64,000 bases of DNA from Sclerotiophoma versabilis (taxonomy: Eukaryota; Ascomycota; Dothideomycetes; Pleosporales; Didymellaceae). Position numbers and translations under genes: made by a program. The notes below the pieces were generated by a model. That model worked only from the letters and a program-made list of their open reading frames with translations, had not been told where the DNA came from and ran no database searches. The DNA is taken from positions 2,790,001 through 2,854,000 of the forward strand of contig JAAROD010000004.1 of assembly GCA_012274445.1 (NCBI GenBank), given 5' to 3'. Below, piece after piece: positions 23,741 to 35,113 of the stretch (the stretch's first letter is position 1; each line of letters starts with the position of its first letter).

Positions 23741-25222
23741 TATGAAGTTTGATGTAGAGGATCGTGTGTTGCGAAATCAGAGAGGAGAGGAAGGTGAGAT
23801 TTGATGTGTGCTGTTAGAAGCAATCGCGGGATTGCAGAGTTATAAAAAGTTACGAGCACACTGATGGGTGCAACCCAACCGTACACGCGGGATTTTGCGG
23901 ATAGATCACTTCTTACGGCAAGCGTGGGTCTCGTGCACGGGCTTCATCCCACCTGCTCGAGCATCCATGCTTTGACAATTCAGTCCACGATTTATCAAGC
24001 CACTCGTGTCCTTGCCTTCCATCTTGACTCAGTTACCCTATTGTCATTGCAATCGACGCATTGCTTAACAGTCTAGACCGAGATACTGCCTTACACAAAC
24101 TGCGTGCCCGACAACAAGGGCAACTCAATCCTCTTCTCAAGGTTGCAACCGTCTTACCGCGTTGCTTCGTCAGTCTCTCATTTTGCCGTGTAGCGCAGTC
24201 GCAGCCGTTACCGTTGCCGCTCTCATGGCATGATTATTACTTTTCGCGTTACCTCGAACGACTCCACGCTGCAGGTAAATGCGAAAAGAGGTTGAAATTA
24301 AGCTTCGGCCTGTCAGGGTCTCTGGTTCCGCATCAAGGAAGGTGCGACATCGACTCACCCATCCTCGACTGTAGATCTTAACGACCCGAGGCAGTACCTC
24401 AGAATCGATGAGCACCAACAACCATTGCTGCGCCATTCTCATTGCTGCTTCTTTTTGTTGTCGCCGCCTATTAATGCCCTTGTCCGTTGAAGTGCACGGG
24501 CGCAGCCTACCACATCCGGTCAAGACGATGCCCAACCCTTGCACACGCGCCTCGACACTTCACAACTCACAACTCATTCTCATCATCACCGCCATACCCC
24601 GTCAGCGTCGCGCTCAGCTCCAGAAGTACGATCACAAACAACTCCGAACACCAAACAGATTAAGACATTCAACATTGGCGCCGTAATTCTGCTTTGCGAC
24701 GCGTTAAAGTTCTCGCCTACACGTGTTTAGGAACCCTGCCACCTCGAGGATCCAACATCAACAACGACGCAATCGCCAAATTAAGAGTAAGAGTAGAACC
24801 CTAGCACATAGAAGCAGTCTGCTGCAAGGTTTTTTTCAAGACGGTTGAATCAGCACGGTAAGTCTGCGTAACACTGGTACTTTTGTAATTCTTTATGCAA
24901 GGGCCGAATGGTTTTGCGAGTCGAAGTCCGGAGAGTGTTCACCTTCACCGCAAAGGAAGTCAAGGTGAACCTCGACACCAACCTTCCTTCTACTGTCATT
25001 TTGACTTCATTTTTCTCATTGCTGCCGCTCAGAGTTCCCGCTGTGATTGTGTAATGTCTTTCCCGACTCTGAATGTTGGCGCTCAGTTTCTTCCATTCCC
25101 TCCATCCTGCACCTCGAGTTGACCAAACACCGACTTACATCTTTCAGCTACACTGGCATTGCTTTCTGTGTTTCAAAGTTGTCTTCTTTCTGTATATCTG
25201 CTGCCACTTTCCACACATCACC
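23741..25222. promoter_or_regulatory. Divergent promoter region, epimerase / SUN gene
   Basis: 1.48 kb with no supported gene. A donor-like GTAAGT sits at 24859 and a CAG acceptor near 25033, so a 5'-leader intron of the SUN gene is possible. CT-rich stretches precede the SUN start. Confidence 0.4.
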
Positions 25223-27640
25223 ATGTCGCAATCGACAGGCATGGGCGGGCCCACGCCGCGTCGATCTGGACGGCTGAGCTCGAAAGCTGGTTCTGTCATT
25301 GAACAGTCGGTTGTAACGACAATGGTTTCAGGAAGCAATCGCCAGCGCAAACAGGGACCACTCACAAAAGTCAAAGCTCGTCGATCGAATGCATATGGCG
25401 CCAGTGGCCGAGTCGGTGCCGCAGAGGAGCTGTCTATCTCCACTACTGGGTTCGCACAAGCGTTCCAGAACCAAAGAGGCGATGCTGTTGCTCGTGATGA
25501 AGAAGAAGAAGAAGAAGAAGAAGAAGAAGAGGAGGTGGAAGAGGATGACAGCGTCGATGAGTTGGGCAATGAGGCAAGGATAGTTGGTGCACTCGGCGGC
25601 AATAACGCCCGGGAAGCGCCAGCTCACGAACGCTCCTCGCCCCCGCGAGTGCCAGCCCCCTTCACTTTCTCTGAGACACCTGACGCTCCATTCAGTGACG
25701 ATGATTTAGCCTTTTCGATTGGCAACACATCGAAATCTTTTGGCATGGACCATGAGGCTGGTATGCTGCAGGACACACAGCGACGCAACTTCCTGCGCTC
25801 CTCATCGCAACAGCCTACTCCGGTACCTAGGAGCACCTTACGCTTTGTCGGCCAACCAACGAGAGCATTGCCTAGCGCTAAAGCTACCCCTGACAAGGTA
25901 GCAATCGATGAATCGATTGACGACCTTCTTGCAGAGGAGCGTGCCAGGCTGCAGCGTGAAGGCCCACCGCGACCGCGGCCTACACCTCAAAGCGCGCCAA
26001 AACCAGCACCACCGCCAGCAACTCGCCCTGCACCGCGACCTAAATTGCGAAAGGAGCCGCAAGTCGGGTTGCGAGCCGAACCGCAATCTCAGCCACGGAT
26101 CGAACATCCACCAGAACCTCAGAGCGAACTACGACTCCGACCACAAATACAAGCACAGCACCAAACCAGCCGTCCAGAAGCTGTCAAACAATGGCTTGGC
26201 CAGGTCGAGCCAGCCGGGGACTTCTCACACAGCGAAGTACTAGAGGATGAGCCGGAATGGCCATGGCTGCCGCTACTTCAAAAGTTTTTCTGGGGAGTGG
26301 TGACCGTCGCAGGCGTCATGCTTCTCTCCACAATGCTCTCCGCTGCATTTGGAGACCCCAACCGCAAAGTCGGTATGCACACCGCTATTGGCAATCGCAT
26401 CTCAACGACCTGGTACGATCTTGCAGGCCTGATTATGCCTGAAAAGGAGCCGTACAACGAAACCAAGGTTCTCCTGACTTGGCTAGATGGGGATGACACC
26501 GGAGACGATCACTCCATATGGTCACGCATGTGGAAGAACCATAAAGAGTATGTTGGGAGGTTCAGCGCTCTAGACAGTGCCATCAAAGAAATCAAGGAAG
26601 AGCTACCGGAGCTCATACTCATCCGTCGTCACCCAGATGAGCGTCTCGAGATTACTGACGACTTTTGGAACGCACTATTGAGCAAAGCACAGTCCAAAAG
26701 TGGCGATGCTACGTGGATCGAGTTCCTCAAAGCAAACAGTCAGAAAGTGCAAGATCTGGACGGCACGCCTGTGGATGTTGGCAAGCCCACAGTTCGACCG
26801 CAGATAGTGGGCCGTGATGAGTTCATCCACACGATGCGACAACACTATGATACCATCTCCACTGACGTCGACCGGAAGATCCTCGAAGGCTTCAAGAGCC
26901 ATCAAACGCAGATAAAGTCGTTGATTCAGGCTGAGGCGCGTAAGACCTTGATGGATTCCATTCGACTCCAATCTCTTGCACAGAGCAGCCTCGTCGCCAA
27001 TTATGAACTCAATCTCAAAAAGCCAAACTACTTCTCGCCTGGTCTCGGCGCTCTCGTCGAACCTGGCCGTACCTCGTCGACGTTCGACAACGGCTCGTCT
27101 TCGCTTGTCGGTCTGGTGATCGGCAGAATACGAAAGGCAAACCCACCCAAAGCTGCTCTCACGAAGTGGGAGGAGTTCGGTGACTGCTGGTGTGCGGCGC
27201 CAAATCCTATGAAAGGTTTCGCGCGGCTCGGTGTTTCTCTACCTCGATACGTATTTCCTAAGCAGATTACTGTTGAACATGCGCCCATGAGCATGTCCCC
27301 TACAGGCAACATTAACAACGCGCCACGCAACATCGAGCTCTGGGCAGAAACCGATCAGCCAATTAAACACCACTACGATCTGAGCCACAAGAAGTGTTTG
27401 GATCCGGAAGATCTTCGAGGACTCGGCTACGTCTGCTTGGGCACTTTCAAGTATAACATCCACGCTTCCAACCACGTGCAGACATTCGATCTCGATGCCG
27501 AGCTCACAGTCCCCACCAGCAGAGTTATCGTGCAAGTCACGTCGAATTGGGGAGCCCCAAATACCTGCATCTACCGATTGCGTCTACACGGCGACGATGC
27601 TGAGGAGAAATACAATTACGATGTTACCCTGAACGACTAG
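25223..27640 (+). CDS. SUN-domain (Sad1/UNC-84) nuclear envelope protein
   Basis: Inner nuclear membrane protein of LINC complexes, linking chromatin or spindle pole bodies to the cytoskeleton. Single exon, 805 residues from MSQSTGMGG; the frame is open further upstream, but this ATG has a good context (CACCATG). The N-terminal nucleoplasmic region is low complexity, with a polyglutamate run (about residues 93-104, GAA repeats) and a Pro/Arg-rich stretch (about 250-310). A transmembrane helix lies near residues 352-372 (FFWGVVTVAGVMLLSTMLSA). The lumenal part is followed by the C-terminal SUN domain (about 630-800) with GDCWCAAPNP, LGVSLPRYVFPKQITVEH and a YRLRLHG near the end. Domain order is canonical. 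Confidence 0.92.
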   Translation: MSQSTGMGGPTPRRSGRLSSKAGSVIEQSVVTTMVSGSNRQRKQGPLTKVKARRSNAYGASGRVGAAEELSISTTGFAQAFQNQRGDAVARDEEEEEEEEEEEEVEEDDSVDELGNEARIVGALGGNNAREAPAHERSSPPRVPAPFTFSETPDAPFSDDDLAFSIGNTSKSFGMDHEAGMLQDTQRRNFLRSSSQQPTPVPRSTLRFVGQPTRALPSAKATPDKVAIDESIDDLLAEERARLQREGPPRPRPTPQSAPKPAPPPATRPAPRPKLRKEPQVGLRAEPQSQPRIEHPPEPQSELRLRPQIQAQHQTSRPEAVKQWLGQVEPAGDFSHSEVLEDEPEWPWLPLLQKFFWGVVTVAGVMLLSTMLSAAFGDPNRKVGMHTAIGNRISTTWYDLAGLIMPEKEPYNETKVLLTWLDGDDTGDDHSIWSRMWKNHKEYVGRFSALDSAIKEIKEELPELILIRRHPDERLEITDDFWNALLSKAQSKSGDATWIEFLKANSQKVQDLDGTPVDVGKPTVRPQIVGRDEFIHTMRQHYDTISTDVDRKILEGFKSHQTQIKSLIQAEARKTLMDSIRLQSLAQSSLVANYELNLKKPNYFSPGLGALVEPGRTSSTFDNGSSSLVGLVIGRIRKANPPKAALTKWEEFGDCWCAAPNPMKGFARLGVSLPRYVFPKQITVEHAPMSMSPTGNINNAPRNIELWAETDQPIKHHYDLSHKKCLDPEDLRGLGYVCLGTFKYNIHASNHVQTFDLDAELTVPTSRVIVQVTSNWGAPNTCIYRLRLHGDDAEEKYNYDVTLND

Positions 27641-28070
27641 ATGCTGGCGTCTTCTCGATGGAACTTTACTCTACTGCATAGCGACACATGATCGGCGTTC
27701 TGTCATTCTTTTCTGATGTTGTGACTGTCAAAGTTGTAGGCGTTCCATGTGCGTGTCCTTATTGCACAGAAGCTTGGGTTGGGCGGGATTGATTGAGTTG
27801 TATACCCTTCATCACATGCATACGGTTGTATGCTTTCAACCATATTCCATAGGCCGTATCGGCATCATCATAACCCCAAGTTCATATACAGACATCTCAA
27901 GGCCTGCTTCTGCAGCTTATTGTATTCCTCCCAGGACCACCAAAATCAATTAAACCTCAGTTAGGCTTAGCGCAGAAACGCGGTTGCTCGGTCGATAGAA
28001 CGCGAGAAAACGCGTCGTCCCCTAACCCCACATCACCACCTACCAGCGACGCAAGCACCAGCAACTCACC
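27641..28070. promoter_or_regulatory. Promoter region of MCM6
   Basis: The 430 bp between two + strand genes. Near 28000-28020 there are two ACGCG-containing segments (AACGCGAGAAAACGCGTCG). An ACGCGT-type element is the yeast MCB motif for G1/S genes, which would suit MCM6. Confidence 0.45.
28003..28017 (+). promoter_or_regulatory. Possible MCB (ACGCGT) G1/S element upstream of MCM6
   Basis: ACGCGT preceded by a second ACGCG 12 bp upstream, about 60 bp before the MCM6 start codon. MBF-type factors bind ACGCGT in yeasts to drive G1/S replication genes. Coordinates are approximate to a few bases. Function is inferred from motif and context only. Confidence 0.4.
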
Positions 28071-31033
28071 ATGTCTTCACTGTTAGATGCTGTCCTGCAT
28101 TCAGACGCTGCAGCAACCCCAGCGAGTACAGCTGGCGGTCCTACACCGCGGTCGTCAGGCATACGGTCTTCCTCTGCAAGGCCTCGTGGACCACCCTCAG
28201 AGAGCAACGGCGCAAACAGCGACATTGAAGCATTCCCGGATGACGAGGTAGTAGGAGCAAGGGGAGGTACTCGACGACCCAATGCACCCAGAACAGACAT
28301 CCCCAAAGTGGTTGATGTTACAGGGGAGACTCTGTCGCTCCGCTTCCAGGAGTTTCTGGAGAAGTGAGTACAGCAGCAAATCCACCAAGAACTGGCGCTG
28401 ACATGTAATCAGTTACACAGAAGAACCCTCATCTTCGGCGCTACCGATATCGAGCGTTGCGACAACTGACAAATACTACGTAGCGCAAATACGAGGCATG
28501 AAGCTATACCAGCTGTCAACCCTCTACGTCGATTACACACACCTTATGAAACATGAAGATGGCATCCTCGCACAAGCCATTGCCAGCGAATACTACCGCT
28601 TCCTGCCGTACATGGTCCGCGCTCTCCACAGCTTGCTCGCCAAGTACGAGCCACAATACTTCCGTCAGCACCGGCAGCCGGAGTCCACATCTTCGGTCAC
28701 CGCTGCCTCGCTCGCTGAGAACGCTACAAGTCAGAACGACAGTCTGAAGGAGAAGACAGCAAACCAGCAGACGGACAAGCTGTTCACGCTGGCTTTCTAC
28801 AATCTGCCCCTCGTTTCGCGCATCCGCCAGTTGCGTACCAGTTCTATTGGCAGCCTACTTTCCATCTCAGGAACCGCAACCCGCACATCTGAAGTACGAC
28901 CAGAGCTGTCAATGGCGACCTTTGTCTGCGAGATCTGCAATACGGTCGTGCCGAACATCGAACAGACCTTCAAATATACAGAACCGACGCAATGTCCAAA
29001 CGTCACATGTATGAACCGAGAAGGCTGGCGGTTAGACATTAGACAGTCAACTTTTGTGGATTGGCAGAAGGTGCGCATTCAAGAGAACAGTTCGGAGATC
29101 CCCACAGGCAGCATGCCTCGAACAATGGATGTGATCCTTCGAGGAGAGATGGTCGATCGTGCAAAAGCCGGAGAGAAGTGCATCTTCACTGGAACAGCTA
29201 TCGTCATTCCAGACGTTAGTCAGTTCCGCGTACCAGGCGTTCGACCACAAGCTATGAGGGACACCTCAAATACGTCGCGAGGCAACGACGTTGGCGGATC
29301 CGGTGTCAGTGGTCTCAAAGCACTTGGTGTCCGCGACTTGACCTACCGCATGTCCTTCCTTGCCTGCATGATCTCGCCAGACCACACAACACCTGGCCAA
29401 TCGTCGAACCACCACCTTAATGGCCAAGCGGGTAACATCCTTGCATCTTTGCACCAAGGTCAGATCGAGTCCAATGCTACATCTGGGGAGGAAGCGCAGG
29501 AAGAGTATCTTGCTACCCTTACAGCGGCAGAGATCCAGGATTTGAAGGACATGGTGCACAAGCCTAATATCTTCATGCGATTAGTTGACTCAGTCGCTCC
29601 CATGGTATACGGTCACCAGGTCATCAAAAAGGGTATCCTTCTTCAGTTGATGAGTGGTGTGTCTAAGGAGACTCCTGAAGGCATGGCACTACGTGGCGAC
29701 ATCAACATTTGCATCGTTGGCGATCCTTCCACATCGAAGTCGCAGTTCTTGAAGTACGTTTGCAGCTTCTTGCCTCGCGCCGTCTACACTTCTGGCAAGG
29801 CTTCGTCAGCTGCAGGTTTGACAGCTGCGGTCGTCAAGGACGAGGAGACCGGCGAATTCACCATCGAAGCTGGAGCTCTCATGCTCGCAGACAACGGCAT
29901 CTGCGCCATCGACGAGTTCGACAAAATGGACATTGCTGACCAAGTTGCTATCCACGAAGCTATGGAACAGCAAACCATCTCTATCGCCAAAGCCGGCATA
30001 CAAGCCACTCTGAACGCTCGTACATCAATCCTCGCCGCTGCCAACCCTGTCGGCGGCCGCTACAACCGCAAGACCACGCTCCGCGCCAACGTCAACATGT
30101 CGGCACCTATCATGTCTCGTTTCGATCTCTTCTTCGTTGTTCTCGACGAGTGCGACGAAGCGGTCGACCGCCACCTCGCCGAACATATTGTCGGTATCCA
30201 CAAAGACCGCGACGAATTTGTCCAGCCCGAGTTCTCAACAGAACAACTTCAGCGCTACATTCGCTTCGCAAAGACCTTCCGCCCCGAATTCACCGACGAA
30301 GCACGTGAGACACTTGTCGAGAAATACAAGGAACTCCGTGCCGATGATGCACAGGGCGGTATCGGTCGCAACAGCTACCGCATTACGGTCCGTCAACTTG
30401 AGTCCATGATCCGTTTATCTGAGGCGATCGCCAAAGCCAACTGTGTATCGGAAATCACCCCGGAGTTCGTCAAGGAAGCGTACAACCTGCTCCGCCAATC
30501 TATCATTTCAGTCGAGAAAGACGACGTGGAAATGGACGACGACGACGACGAGGCTGTTCTCGCCGCGGCAACCGCTGCTGAAAGCGAGAATGATACTCTG
30601 ATGGCCGAGCGTGCCCGCACAGAAACTCCCGCACCTGCACCGCGAGAGAAGACAAAGATTACACATGACAAGTATGTCGCAATGCGGAACATGTTCGTGC
30701 GCAGGGTCAATGAGGATCAGGAAGAAACGCAGGATGGTGTTGAGGAAGAGGAGTTACTGGTGTGGTATCTGGAGCAGAAGGAGAATGAGTTGGAAACACA
30801 AGAGGACCTTGAGGCGGAGAGGGTGCTTGCTAAGAAGGTGCTGAAGAAGGTTGTCAAGGTATGTACTCTGAAACTAATATTGTCCACTGGACGGATGCTA
30901 ACGTGCGCGATAGGAGCAATATCTTATGCTGATCCGTGGTGAGGGTCTTGCGGATGAGCAAGGTCAATCTGAGACTGGTGGTAAGGTTGTGTATGTCCTG
31001 CACCCCAACTGCCCGGTCGAAGATATTGTCTAG
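28071..31033 (+). CDS. MCM6: DNA replication licensing factor MCM6
   Basis: Subunit of the MCM2-7 replicative helicase, 952 residues. Exons 28071-28363, 28413-30858 and 30914-31033; introns 49 bp (GTGAGT) and 55 bp (GTATGT). An N-terminal Ser/Gly/Arg-rich tail is followed by the MCM N-domain with a C4 zinc finger (CEICN...CPNVTC). The block FVDWQKVRIQE, followed by RTMDVILRGEMV, distinguishes MCM6 from its paralogs. The AAA+ core has Walker A GDPSTSKSQ (about residue 533), Walker B with IDEFDKMD (about 590) and arginine finger SRFD (about 665). An Asp-rich loop (about 790) precedes the C-terminal winged-helix region, completed by the short last exon ending VEDIV. All catalytic motifs are intact. 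Confidence 0.96.
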
Positions 31034-32539
31034 AATGCTTTGACAATGGAAAGGAAGACGACTGCATGAGATAGATGACAAGCATGAGGTATCTTTGGCG
31101 TTCAAACATGATCTGAAGCTGGCGTTCAGTACCATAACATGTAGAATTTGGCGCAATGTTATACCCAAATTACGTTCAACATCCACAGATAACTCGTCGA
31201 GATTGGAGTAGACAGGCAGGTTCGCGAGTGCGTAACTAGCTGCGTCTCACTGACTGTCAGATTGGGTGATCGCTGCTCTCACATGCACTAGTCTAGCGCT
31301 CCTGCACCTTGTCCAGCTGGGCCTCTTACCTCCTATCCCCACACATCGCTCAGCCAGCCTCAAACCAAGTACAGACCAGGATATTTTCCTGCACTTACTG
31401 TGGGCCGAAAAATCCACTGTTCACGTTCTGGAGTACTTACGTCCGTACAAAATTTAACAGCAAGGCTTCTCTGTAACCACAAGCGTGACATGGGAGGCGG
31501 AGTAGTTGCCCAGTGTTGTCAAGCTTTCGCCAGATGCCAAACACCAGCGAGAATAATTTACCAACAGCGCTTTAGAGTTGCTCCAAGTAAACTAAATCAT
31601 CGACACGGTATGGAGCTAATTATGCAGACGACTGATGGATCATCCCAAGCCCACAACCTTATGCACTGGGACCAGGAATAATGCCCAACATCGCTTCCAT
31701 TCAAATCAAGACTACTCTATGTTTCAAGACGACGCTTGGCATCATTTTCGAGCTCCTAGATTCCAGACAAGAGCTTGCGATCGAATTCGTGGTTGCCCTC
31801 AGTGTATTTTACTGATCCAGTCGCTAGTATCCGCAGACCTGGGTTCTCGATACCACCGGCGCCCTAAGCTTTTATTTATCTGATCAGTGCTGAATCATGG
31901 ATTGCGCACTCAGGCACTTTCCTCCAGATTCCAAGAACAGCCTCCATTCCTGGCTTGGCCTATCGGAACGGCTCCTGCACACTCAGCTGGGGCTGAAGCA
32001 CTCTGCACCGCACCCTTGTTCAGTGAAAAAATCGTAGCTGCCGTCTCATGTGGTATATTCGACGGCACAAAAGTGACTTTTGGGCTGAAGTTAGTAAGTA
32101 TGGAGCCGCATCCGTGCGAAGCAAGCTCGGTGGCTTTGTCGCGCCATGGGCACCAAAGAGCTGTGCTTGGCCGCTATTCTGGGTGTTCTTAACAGCATCT
32201 CATCAAGTGATGTTGCGGTGAGCCAGCCACTCTCCTGCAGTTTGAGCATGATCTAGGGGTTATTGTTACGAATCACAACGTTGTCACTAGGACTGTGGAT
32301 GAGAAAGACCAGCTCGTAGACGCCGACTGGTAGGGCTGAAGGAATGTGGATGTCGTGTAGTTCAATTGCCAACTTTATAGCAGACATTATGGTCACAATT
32401 TGTACACACGTGAGGCGCATATATATCCTGTGCATAATGCCTGCTTGAATATTCACAGCCGACATTTATAATTCAACTTCATACTTTCGGAAGCCCTTGA
32501 GTACATCCCATTCCATACCTCCCAACCACCTTTGGAGAA
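31034..32539. other. Intergenic region
   Basis: 1.5 kb without a supportable gene. Only short overlapping ORFs of unnatural composition. Confidence 0.5.
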
Positions 32540-33450
32540 ATGGTATATCACTGCAACAGTTCCCAAGGGTTGACTCCGCCAACCTCAACGCCTTCGACAC
32601 CCCGATCGGTGTTTTCAACGCCTTATCAGATCAGATCTGGAGCCGATATGTATTACCTTATCCATACACCACACCACCCGCGCCCATACCTGTCAACAGT
32701 CTCCTTCATTGCCAACGACTTCGCAAATTGGGGCTGCCGCGTAACCTGCCATACAAAGGACTCGCGCTATATCACCGAGATACGGTACCAAGAGAAGAGA
32801 AACCGGCCAGCATATCGACGGATTGAGTTGATGGAGGTCTGGGCTAAAGAAGTCCTGGCTAGGAAACAGCAACGCCCGGCACCAGCCATTGCTGAAATCT
32901 CGGTACCAGAAGCGAGGAAACAAATAGCATCCACATTTGCTCACGATTTTGTATCGAGTCTTTCTGTCTTCGGTATGTCAGAGCAAAATTGACCTGAGCG
33001 AAATCACTAGACTAAAGCCGATTAGAATCACCAGGTGTAGCACCCAAACTACTGCAAAATGATCTCTTGCCCCTCCCAGAGTACCCTTTCGCGCTGGTTG
33101 CGAAGTACACACGCCTCCTCCGTCGCTGCGCATACATCACATGCGCAACGCTGCCTCCTTGGGCTGGTGCAGATGTTCTTGTTGTAGACCATGTCGCGCT
33201 TGAGTTCCGGTTCGACAAGAGTCTGAAACAAGCTCAGCTTTCGCACGCACTGAGCGAGGCGATAGGTGGAGGAACTGGCAGGATGGGAAGGATTGAGAGG
33301 TGCCGCAAGACAGGCGCCACGAAGGTGTTGATGTGGGTTGATGTTGGAGATTTGGCGGCGAGGGAGTGCGGAAAAGCAGAGGTGGAGGACCCGGTGCCGA
33401 CATATGAGAAGGGGGCTTGGGAGTGGCCGCCCAGCTATGAAGAATCGTGA
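32540..33450 (+). CDS. Hypothetical protein with C-terminal PPxY motif
   Basis: I do not recognise this protein. Two exons, 32540-32972 and 33035-33450, joined by a 62-bp intron (donor GTATGT, acceptor CAG, phase 1); 282 residues. The join makes a smooth reading SVFGVAPKLLQNDL, which supports the model. The N-terminal 25 residues are Ser/Thr/Pro-rich. A folded-looking part begins at MYYLIHTPHHP and continues with basic helical sequence (EVLARKQQRPAP). The second exon has a Trp/Leu-rich region with two tandem Arg (LLRRCAYITCA) and a conserved-looking FRFDKSLKQAQL. The protein ends WPPSYEES, which contains PPSY, the core recognised by WW domains of Rsp5/Nedd4-type ubiquitin ligases. That suggests, but does not show, an adaptor or substrate role. 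Confidence 0.65.
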
Positions 33451-35113
33451 GGGCTCAGTCGGTAGTGATCGAGAACGGAAGTCGCAAGGTACAATCTGGA
33501 ATTGAGGTTTGGAGATTTTCAACGCGTTTGTGATCAATCTTTGGGATAAAACAGAAAGAAGCAATCTCTTTGACGAGCAAACCAATGTGTTGCACCTATA
33601 GGGCCAGGATCTATTATGACTGATCTTTGAGTCATTCTGTCGTGTTCGTATCGTTCCTTCAAGGCATTTACAGGGTTGACAAGAATAAGCACCCGTTGAA
33701 AGTGATAATAGTAGGATGGAAGCTTTACCTGAGTAAGTTTGTCTGTCTGGATATTTCCAGTAGTCTTGGGTAAAGATTAACAACTATCCCCCCCCCCCCC
33801 CCCCGTCTTCTAACAGTAATGTGCATGGTTGCTGACTCAAACGTGAAATCTTAAAGTTTAGCAGGTTGTCTACTCTCTTCTTATAGAACGTTGAGCTCTG
33901 CTGAAGTAAGAGGTGTAACAAGAGAGAGACTTCATAAGTAACATCAATAGAAGAACAGAAGAGGAAAGGCTTTTCTATCCTTATACAGTTAAGCTCTCAA
34001 ATGCATAGCTGAGCCCTTGCACATACATTCCTCACAAACACATTATACTTATCCGTATATCAGATCTGGTCTATGAACATTAGTGACATGGCCAATCAAT
34101 TTGAGTTCTCTTGGGTACTTAGTTCTGGATGCCAATGAGGTCACTTTAAATTTGCCAATTTGGGAGGGTTTGGAGATCGACTGCACCAATGTCTTAGCAT
34201 CTTGCAAAAATGTTGGTTATTGTTCGCAGCGTGATACCAAACGTGCAGAGCTGAGCGCTTCATCTGAACAAGGTTGTCGTACCGAGCTTGTAGAGACATT
34301 ATTTAGCTACTATCGCGCACAGTAGAGCCTATTTTCAGTTAGGTTGAGGCTAAGTTGAGACTAATTTGAACCTCGAGAGTCAATATGAGTAATTCTGTGA
34401 CGAACTTATCGCAGAAATGGTTTGTGAAAAGCCGCTCATGTTCATACCAAAGGCCCAGAGGAATAGCCGGCGGTGAAGCCTTAATACGACCGTCTTCCAT
34501 GTTAATCGTAGCCGCAAATGCTACACACGAAATACAGCCCGAACCTGTCTTGGAGGTCTTCAGCACATTCGGTGAATGCAAGCGGCAATGAGGCCGAAGG
34601 TTGCTCCCCTAGTCTGGCTCGTCATCGACACTGGTATCTCGATGATATCAGAAATACCGATGTCAACCGCGAACATGGGTAGGGAGACCCCGCGGCGCGC
34701 GATTGGCAGGTTTGGCGAGCCTTCATCACACCGCTTTCAGCTCTGGATAATAATCAATGCCACTCGAGCGTACAGTTCGTGAACTGCAACACGTTGTGGG
34801 TAGGATTGAGAATTGGGAACTTCCTGCATTGCAAACAGTGAAGTTTCAGATATGCAGCAATCCTTTCAATCCAAGATCTGCGATATTGAGCACAAAAATT
34901 TGAGGCTGTTGAGCACAGCGATGTCCGGATCGGCGAGAAAGAGGCTAGCTCTTTAGCGTTCAAGGCCCCGCCAATCAACACCCCGCTGCTGCGTCGCAAG
35001 AAAAAAGTTTCGACGCGCAAAAGAGCTCTCTTCTCCTCTCCTCCACCATTGTTCGGCAGTCTCGATTCTCCAGGGTAATTTGAGCCCTCGAGCTGTCACT
35101 CACTTCACAAATC
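33451..35113. other. Intergenic region with AT-rich, CpG-poor core
   Basis: 1.66 kb between the PPxY protein and URA2. It contains a C17 tract (33788-33804) and an AT-rich, CpG-poor segment (about 33830-34080). No intact gene; possible decayed repeat material. The last 100 bp are CT-rich and form the URA2 leader. Confidence 0.5.
33788..33804. repeat. Homopolymer (C)17 on + strand
   Basis: Seventeen consecutive C residues directly before an AT-rich stretch. The G17 complement could form stacked quadruplex structures and is slippage-prone. Confidence 0.9.

Noticed and set aside
34576..34782. Segment reading RFGEP, reminiscent of short-chain dehydrogenase C-termini
   Set aside because: Only a five-residue resemblance, in an ORF lacking any other SDR motif.
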